Notes under the pieces: model-generated
What the model saw: only the letters and a program-made list of their open reading frames with translations
The model's database searches: none
What the model was told of the DNA's origin: nothing
From: Holophagales bacterium UBA5704
Lineage (GTDB): Bacteria; Acidobacteriota; Thermoanaerobaculia; Multivoradales; UBA5704
Assembly (NCBI GenBank): GCA_002420005.1
Contig: DIHE01000109.1
Span: 1-46,027, forward strand
DNA: 46,027 nucleotides
Direction of reading: 5' to 3'
Position numbers and translations under genes: made by a program
Shown here: positions 40,753 through 46,027 of the stretch, in pieces
Numbering within the stretch: position 1 is the stretch's first letter
Layout: the number at the start of each line of letters is the position of its first letter

Positions 40753-41279
40753 CCTTGAACCTGCGACGCTGTGCCGGCGCCCTGCTCGGCGCCTCCTTTC
40801 TCCTTCTCTCCGGCTGCGGCTATGCCCTGGTGGGCCGGGGCAGCAACCTGCCGGCGGACATCAAGACCGTCTATCTGCGACCGCTTGAAAACAGGACACC
40901 GCGCTCCCAGGTGGAGCAGGCGCTGACCCGGGCGATCGCCGACGAGATGGTGAAGCGGCAGCGCTTCTCGATGGTGGGCAGCCCGGACGGCGCCGACGCC
41001 GAGCTGTCGGGCGCGGTGGTCTTCTACGGGGCCACGCCTGTGACCTTCGATCCCAGCGGCCGGGCCACCGAGTACGAGATCTCGCTGACCGCCCAGATCG
41101 CCTTCAAGCGCACCGGGCAGGACCAGCCGATCTGGAGCAACGACCGCTACACCTTCCGCGAGACCTACCCGCTGGAGGCGTCGAACGTCAACTACGTGGA
41201 CCTGGAAGACAACGCCATCGAAAAAGCCGCGGAGCGCTTCGCGGAGACGATGGTGAGCGATCTGCTGGAAGGGTTCTGA
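40749..41279 (+). CDS. lptE: LptE-like LPS-assembly lipoprotein
   Basis: The 176-residue product has a short signal peptide ending in the lipobox LLSGC (lipidated Cys in SGCGYALVGRGSNLP). It then shows the family core: IKTVYLRPLENRTPRSQVEQALTRAIADEM, AELSGAVVFYGATPVTF and YEISLTAQIAF. LptE plugs LptD and helps insert lipopolysaccharide in the outer membrane, so the cell should be diderm. The ATG overlaps the leuS stop, and leuS-lptE linkage is common in Proteobacteria and related phyla. No holA follows; the next gene is convergent. Confidence 0.85.
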   Translation: MTLNLRRCAGALLGASFLLLSGCGYALVGRGSNLPADIKTVYLRPLENRTPRSQVEQALTRAIADEMVKRQRFSMVGSPDGADAELSGAVVFYGATPVTFDPSGRATEYEISLTAQIAFKRTGQDQPIWSNDRYTFRETYPLEASNVNYVDLEDNAIEKAAERFAETMVSDLLEGF

Positions 41280-41319
41280 CCGCAGCCGGCTGGAGGAGCG
41301 GCTCGAGGCTTGAGGCGCG

Positions 41320-41347
41320 GCCGGGTGGAGTCTCGCCGCCACCCGGC
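41320..41347. terminator. Hairpin between convergent lptE and rex
   Basis: GCCGGGTGG (41320-41328) pairs with CCACCCGGC (41339-41347) across a 10-base loop, midway in the 81-base convergent gap. Neither side has a strong T-run, so it is a likely but imperfect two-way terminator. Confidence 0.45.
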
Positions 41348-41360
41348 GGCCCTTGATGAG

Positions 41361-42011
41361 CTACCGCAGGAAGAAGGCCAGCTCTTCGAGGTAGATGCGC
41401 AGGTCTACGTTCTTGAGGGGGACGCCGGGAATCCCCTTGAGCCGGATGGGGGCGAAGTTGAGGACCGCCTTGATGCCGGCCTTGATCAGCCGGTCGCAGT
41501 TCTCTTGCGCCGCCTCGGCGGGTACGGCGAGCACCCCGATCTCGGCGCCGGACTCGCGCACCACGGCGGGGAGATCGTCGACCGGGCGCACCACGAAGCT
41601 GCCCAGGGACCGGCCGACCTTGGCCGGATCGCGGTCGACGCCGGCCACCACGCGGAAGGCGCCGTAGTTGAACCCGAGGTATTGGGCGAGGGCACTGCCC
41701 AGGTTGCCCATGCCGACGATCAGCATGGCGTGCCGGCGGTCGAGCCCGAGGAGCTGGTTCAGGTGGTCGGCGAGCTCGTCCACGTCGTAGCCGACGCCAC
41801 GGATGCCGAACTCGCCGAATTGCGCCAGATCCTTGCGGATCTGGGTGGCGGAGAGGTTGAACCGTCCCGCCAGATCCTGCGAGGAGATGCGCTTCACCCG
41901 CTCTTCCTGCAGTTGGCGCAGGCAGCGGAGGTAGAAGGACAGTCGGTTGAGCGTGAGAGGAGAGATCTCCTCCGGCTCTTCTACCGGGCCGCGGTCTTCT
42001 CGATCAGCCAC
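41361..42011 (-). CDS. rex: Redox-sensing transcriptional repressor Rex
   Basis: Rex represses respiration and fermentation genes until NADH builds up. The product is 216 residues from the GTG on the complement of 42009-42011, giving family length and overlapping the nuoN 3' end by 31 bases; no ATG lies in a better place. The winged helix reads ISSQDLAGRFNLSATQIRKDLAQFGEFGIRGVGYDV, and the Rossmann domain has IVGMGNLGSALAQY. The C-terminal domain-swapped helix is DLRIYLEELAFFLR. Placement right behind nuo genes suggests that it reports on the NADH pool that complex I consumes. Confidence 0.93.
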   Translation of the reverse strand: MADREDRGPVEEPEEISPLTLNRLSFYLRCLRQLQEERVKRISSQDLAGRFNLSATQIRKDLAQFGEFGIRGVGYDVDELADHLNQLLGLDRRHAMLIVGMGNLGSALAQYLGFNYGAFRVVAGVDRDPAKVGRSLGSFVVRPVDDLPAVVRESGAEIGVLAVPAEAAQENCDRLIKAGIKAVLNFAPIRLKGIPGVPLKNVDLRIYLEELAFFLR

Positions 42012-43438
42012 TGCAGAATTCCGCTCGGCCAAAGACCGAGCACGAGCGTTCCCAGGGCTGCCACAACGGCCGCCGCACGGCCCCAGATGTCGATCAGCAG
42101 GCCTTCCGGCTGGCGCGCCTCGGCCTTCATGTAGAGGACGTAGATCACCCGCAGGTAGTAGAAGACGCCGAGCAGGCTGGCGAGGACGCCGAGAATGGCG
42201 AGGCCGAGCAGACCGTCGCCCACCGCATTCAGGAAGACCACGTACTTGCCGATGAAGCCGGCGGTCGGCGGAATGCCTCCGAGCGACAGCATGCACACCG
42301 CGAGGCAGGCGCCGAGCAGTGGATGGCGGTAGCCCCAGCCGGCGAGGTCGTCGATCAGGTGCTGCTCGCCGGGCCGGTTGTAGAGGAGCGTGATGACGGT
42401 GAAGGCGCCGGCGTTCATCAGCGTGTAGGCGAGGAGGTAGACGATCGCCGGGGAAAGCGACGGCCGCTGCGGATCGAGCGTCACGAAGGCGAGCAGCAGG
42501 TAGCCCATGTGCGCGATGCCCGAGTAGGCGAGCATGCGCTTGATGTCGCGCTGCGCCAGGGCGAGCAGGTTGCCGACCAGCATGGAGAGGACGGCGAGCG
42601 CCGCCACCACCCCGGACCATTTGACCGCCATGGTCGGCGCGCCGACAACGACCGCGTCGAGAATCCGGTAGAGCACCATCGCGCTCGCCACCTTGGGGGC
42701 GACGGAGAGGAAGCCCACGAAGGGGGAGGGAGCGCCCTGGTAGGTGTCGGGCGACCAGGCATGGAAGGGCACCAGGCTCATCTTGAAGCCGAAGCCGGCG
42801 ACGAGCAGAAGGAGGCCGAGGGTCGCGGTGATCGGCACGTCGGGCATCAGGCCGAGCGCCTGCACCACGTCGACGAGGCGGGTGCTGCCGGTGGCGCCGA
42901 AGAGGAGCGCGATGCCGTACAGGATGAACGCGCTGACGAAGGCGCCCATCAGGAAGTACTTGATCGCACCTTCGGTCGCGATGGCCAGCCGCCGGTGGAA
43001 GGCGGCGAGGGAGTAGAGGGCCAGCGAGAACAGCTCCAGCGACACGAAGATGGTGAGCAGCTCGGTGGCGCGCAGCATGAGCAGCAGGCCGCAGGCGCAC
43101 CACAGGAGGAGCGCGTGGTACTCGCCGCCCAGAATGTTCTCGCGCCGCAGGTAGCTCTGCGAGGCGAGCAGGCAGAGGCCGGTGGCGAGGAGCACGATGA
43201 GCGTCAGCGCGTAGGTGGCGTTCGTCAGCTCGAGCAGACCGCCGAAGGTGAGCCACGGCTCGGGCGCGTGCGCCCAGACCACCCAGGCGCTCCGCGCCGC
43301 GGCGAGGACGCCGAGGATCGCGAGACCGGTGAAGGCGCGCCGCAGCTTGGGCGCGGCGGCCTCCAGGAGCAACAGGAGGATCCCCGTGCCGCAGAGGATG
43401 ATTTCCGGGTAAAGACTGATCAGATCCGCGCGGCTCAT
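41981..43438 (-). CDS. nuoN: NADH-quinone oxidoreductase subunit N
   Basis: The 485-residue product is a membrane subunit of complex I related to Mrp antiporters, with about 14 transmembrane helices. Diagnostic sections are LELFSLALYSLAAFHR, TEGAIKYFLMGAFVSAFILYG, FKMSLVPFHAWSPDTYQGAP (the conserved Lys and HxWxPDxYxG box) and AQRDIKRMLAYSGIAHMGYLL. The start (complement of 43436-43438) overlaps the nuoM stop in ATGA. An upstream extension of the frame is out-of-frame nuoM. Confidence 0.95.
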   Translation of the reverse strand: MSRADLISLYPEIILCGTGILLLLLEAAAPKLRRAFTGLAILGVLAAARSAWVVWAHAPEPWLTFGGLLELTNATYALTLIVLLATGLCLLASQSYLRRENILGGEYHALLLWCACGLLLMLRATELLTIFVSLELFSLALYSLAAFHRRLAIATEGAIKYFLMGAFVSAFILYGIALLFGATGSTRLVDVVQALGLMPDVPITATLGLLLLVAGFGFKMSLVPFHAWSPDTYQGAPSPFVGFLSVAPKVASAMVLYRILDAVVVGAPTMAVKWSGVVAALAVLSMLVGNLLALAQRDIKRMLAYSGIAHMGYLLLAFVTLDPQRPSLSPAIVYLLAYTLMNAGAFTVITLLYNRPGEQHLIDDLAGWGYRHPLLGACLAVCMLSLGGIPPTAGFIGKYVVFLNAVGDGLLGLAILGVLASLLGVFYYLRVIYVLYMKAEARQPEGLLIDIWGRAAAVVAALGTLVLGLWPSGILQWLIEKTAAR

Positions 43439-45015
43439 CGTCCCGCCTCCGTGTTGGACAGCGTCACCTGCTCCACGTCCGGCCGGGTGGTGGCCTGCTG
43501 GAAGCGGGAGAGTGTGGTGTTCAAGGCCTCGCGGCTCGGCCGCAGGAAGGTCTCCGGTTGCAGGCCGATCCACAGCATGAACACGCAGAGCGGCACCAGG
43601 GCGGCGATCTCGCGCAGGCTCAGATCCGCCAGCTTGCGGTTCTCGTCCTTGGTGATCGGCCCGAACAGGGTGAGCTGGAGCATCTTGAGCAGGTAGATCG
43701 CGGCGAGCACCACGCCGAAGGTGGCGAGCACCGCCGGCACGGGGAGCGTCTTGTAGCTGCCGGCGAGGATCAGGAACTCACCGGCGAAGCCGTTGAGCGC
43801 CGGCAGGCCCACCGAGGCCAAGGTGGAGAAGACGAGGAAGAAGGCGAACACCGGGATCACCTTGGCGAGGCCGCCGAACTCGGCGAATTTCTTGGTGTGC
43901 CGGCGGTCGTAGAGCATGCCGACGAGCAGGAAGAGCGCGCCGGTCGAGAGGCCGTGGTTGACCATCTGGAGCAGCGAGCCTTCCCAGGCCACCTGCTCGA
44001 AGGCGAGCAGGCCGAGCATCACGAACCCGAGGTGGGCGATGGAGGAGTAGGCGACCAGCTTCTTCATGTCCTCCTGCACCCAGGAGACCAGGGCGCCGTA
44101 GAGGATGCCGATCACCGCGAGGGCCACCAGGAGCGGCTGGGCGATCTCGCTCGCGTTCGGGAAGAACGGCAGGGCGAAGCGCAGGAAGCCGTAGGTGCCG
44201 AGCTTGAGCAGGATGCCGGCGAGGATCACCGAGCCGCCGGTGGGCGCCTCGACGTGGGCGTCGGGGAGCCAGGTGTGCACCGGGAACATCGGCACCTTGA
44301 CCGCGAAGGCGAGCGCGAAGGCGCCGAACAGCCAGATCTGCTCGCGCAGCGGGAACTGCAGGCGCAGCATGTCCTCGTAGGCGAAGCTCCAGACGCCGCC
44401 GTTCAGGTCCTTGAGGCTCCACGCCATCCACAGGATGCCGACGAGCATCAGCAGGCTGCCGGCCATGGTGAAGAGGAAGAACTTGACCGCCGCGTAGATG
44501 CGCCGCTCGCCGCCCCAGATCCCGATGATCAGGTACATCGGGATCAACATGACCTCCCAGAAGATGTAGAAGAGGAAGAGGTCCCAGGCGAACAGGCTGC
44601 CCAGCACGCCGGTGGTCAGCAGCAGCATGGCCGCGGCGAACGCCGGCCAGTGCTTGTCGATCCCCTTCCAGGAGCCGAGGAAGACGATGGGCACCAGGAA
44701 GACGCCGAGCACCGCGAGGGGCATCGAGATGCCGTCCAGCACCAGGTCGTAGCGGATGCCGAAGCTCGGAATCCACGGCAGGGTCTCGCGCAGGCGGGTC
44801 ACATGCTCCGCCGTGTAGGTGCCGTCCGCATTCAGATTCGTGGCGAGAAAGGCGACGGTGAACGCGAGCTCCAGGAGCGAGACGGCGAGCGCGTAGAGCT
44901 TGACGGCGCCGTCGCGGCCCTTCGGGAAGAAGAGCAGCGGCAGGCAGGCCAGCGCCGGGAAGAACACGAGGCGCGTCAGCGTGTTGCCGAAGAGCAGGTC
45001 GATGAACGTTTGCAT
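43435..45015 (-). CDS. nuoM: NADH-quinone oxidoreductase subunit M
   Basis: This 526-residue antiporter-like proton-pumping subunit has WDLFLFYIFWEVMLIPMYLIIGIWG, the proton-channel section VKVPMFPVHTWLPDAHVEAPTGGSV, and QEDMKKLVAYSSIAHLGFVMLG, all typical. Length is normal. It lies 22 bases after nuoL and is translationally coupled to nuoN. Confidence 0.96.
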   Translation of the reverse strand: MQTFIDLLFGNTLTRLVFFPALACLPLLFFPKGRDGAVKLYALAVSLLELAFTVAFLATNLNADGTYTAEHVTRLRETLPWIPSFGIRYDLVLDGISMPLAVLGVFLVPIVFLGSWKGIDKHWPAFAAAMLLLTTGVLGSLFAWDLFLFYIFWEVMLIPMYLIIGIWGGERRIYAAVKFFLFTMAGSLLMLVGILWMAWSLKDLNGGVWSFAYEDMLRLQFPLREQIWLFGAFALAFAVKVPMFPVHTWLPDAHVEAPTGGSVILAGILLKLGTYGFLRFALPFFPNASEIAQPLLVALAVIGILYGALVSWVQEDMKKLVAYSSIAHLGFVMLGLLAFEQVAWEGSLLQMVNHGLSTGALFLLVGMLYDRRHTKKFAEFGGLAKVIPVFAFFLVFSTLASVGLPALNGFAGEFLILAGSYKTLPVPAVLATFGVVLAAIYLLKMLQLTLFGPITKDENRKLADLSLREIAALVPLCVFMLWIGLQPETFLRPSREALNTTLSRFQQATTRPDVEQVTLSNTEAGR

Positions 45016-45037
45016 GTGGAGTCCGTTCCGCCCGGTG

Positions 45038-46027
45038 TCAGACGATCAGCCAGACGAAGAGGGCGATGACGCCCAGGAAGAAGTAAAGGGCGTAGTTCCG
45101 TACGTTGCCGGTGGTGCTGAAGCGGCCGACCTCGCCGGCCACCTGGGCCGTCGCCGCTCCGGTGTTGATCGTGCCGTCGATCAGAATCGCGTCGACGATC
45201 TTCCAGAAGAAGGTCGAGAGGGCCGCCAGCGGACGGACGATCAGCCGGTCGTAGATCTCGTCGATGTAGTACTTGTTCGCGAGCAGCCGGTGGACCGCCG
45301 GCCACTTCTCGGCGAACGCCAGATCCCCGGCGGTGCCGCGCTCGCGGCCATAGACGCGCGAGGCGAGGAAGATCGAGGCGACGGCCACGGCGGAGGCGAC
45401 GAGCGCGAGGAGGAGGACGCTCACGTGGTGCTCGCCGGCTTCGGGCAGCCCGGCCGGCCGCTGGGTGATCGGCGCGAAGACGTGGTGCAGCCAGTTGTCC
45501 CACGGCAGCCCGGCGACGCCGGCCACGGCCGCGCCGACGGCGAGGATCCACAGCGGCAGGGTCATCACCGGCGGCGACTCGTGCAGGTGGTGCTCCTGCT
45601 CATGGGTACCGCGGAACTTGCCGTGGAAGGTGAGGAAGACCGAGCGGAACATGTAGAACGCGGTCAAGGCGGCGGTGGCGAGGCCCACGGCGTAGAGGAG
45701 CCATCGGCCATTGCCGGCCGCCGCGTGCAGGATCTCGTCCTTCGAGAAGAACCCGGAGAGCGGGAAGATGCCGGAGATGGCGAGGGCGCCGATGACGTAC
45801 GTCCAGTAGGTCTGCGGCAAGGCCTTCTTGAGCCCGCCCATCTTCTGCATGTCCTGCTCGCCGCCCATCGCATGGATCACCGAGCCGGAGCCGAGGAAGA
45901 GCAGGGCCTTGAAGAAGGCGTGCGTCCCCAGGTGGAAGACGGCCGCCGAGTACGCCCCCAGGCCGGCCGCCAGGAACATGTAGCCGAGCTGCGAGACGGT
46001 GGAGTAGGCGAGGACCTTCTTGATGTC
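45038..46027 (-). CDS. nuoL: NADH-quinone oxidoreductase subunit L (C-terminal part, runs off window)
   Basis: The stop is at 45038-45040 on the complement and the 5' end lies beyond 46027. The visible 330 residues include the VFHLGTHAFFKALLFLGSGSVIHAM block, then GGEQDMQKMGGLKKALPQTY, IFPLSGFFSKDEIL and MFRSVFLTFHGKFRG, all characteristic of NuoL. The end carries the long lateral-helix region and a final membrane anchor (YALYFFLGVIALFVWLIV). It heads the nuoL-M-N-rex run on this strand; the remaining nuo genes should lie to the right. Confidence 0.96.
   Translation of the reverse strand, partial: DIKKVLAYSTVSQLGYMFLAAGLGAYSAAVFHLGTHAFFKALLFLGSGSVIHAMGGEQDMQKMGGLKKALPQTYWTYVIGALAISGIFPLSGFFSKDEILHAAAGNGRWLLYAVGLATAALTAFYMFRSVFLTFHGKFRGTHEQEHHLHESPPVMTLPLWILAVGAAVAGVAGLPWDNWLHHVFAPITQRPAGLPEAGEHHVSVLLLALVASAVAVASIFLASRVYGRERGTAGDLAFAEKWPAVHRLLANKYYIDEIYDRLIVRPLAALSTFFWKIVDAILIDGTINTGAATAQVAGEVGRFSTTGNVRNYALYFFLGVIALFVWLIV

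Noticed and set aside
41981..41995. A rex start codon downstream of the nuoN stop
   Set aside because: No ATG, GTG or TTG occurs in frame before the conserved LTLNRL segment, so the start must lie inside nuoN; GTG at 42009-42011 (complement) is the nearest.

Overview
The window is very GC-rich throughout (about 77% in a hand-counted 60-base sample of the large tail gene). It comes from a Gram-negative bacterium, since it carries an LptE-like outer-membrane lipoprotein and nuo genes for respiratory complex I. GC content, the ribH-nusB-leuS-lptE order and the phage-tail-like locus would suit Acidobacteriota or a delta-proteobacterial/myxobacterial lineage. The sequence alone does not settle this.

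Region 1 (about 1-26,470, + strand) is most of an extracellular contractile injection system (eCIS, a headless phage-tail-like device). After a nested inverted-repeat block come a small conserved protein, a DUF4255/Pvc16-like cap protein, a Pvc15-like AAA+ ATPase, another small protein, a CIS tube-type protein, a LysM-like protein, a split spike (gpD-like and gpV-like), a PAAR-like tip, gp25, two baseplate J-like proteins, a 2733-residue gpI-like tail protein with about 18 degenerate repeats, a DUF6519 fibre-like protein and a small coiled-coil protein. Nearly all are joined by 1-4 base stop/start overlaps. Sheath, main tube and tape-measure genes are absent here and probably lie before position 1. 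The operon ends in a cargo cassette of lower GC: a DUF4157 effector with a candidate toxin C-terminus, an overlapping MidA-like methyltransferase with TPRs, and a truncated second effector that keeps the same N-terminal leader.

Region 2 (26,545-31,437): a membrane protein on + and, on -, a NodU/TobZ-type carbamoyltransferase coupled to an SGNH hydrolase, followed by a good intrinsic terminator. Region 3 (31,514-35,720): a broken PD-(D/E)XK nuclease-family gene and a two-gene Gabija-type anti-phage module (OLD-family ATPase/TOPRIM nuclease plus UvrD-like helicase). Identical 13-bp sequences lie on both sides of the Gabija pair. Region 4 (35,773-41,279, +): SDR oxidoreductase, membrane protein, ribH, nusB, leuS, lptE. 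Region 5 (41,361-46,027, -): nuoL (partial), nuoM and nuoN, with the redox sensor rex overlapping the end of nuoN.

The most unusual content is the giant repeat-bearing tail protein and the modular effector cassette, where a shared leader with an apparent CTG start is joined to a compositionally foreign C-terminus and co-translated with a methyltransferase.
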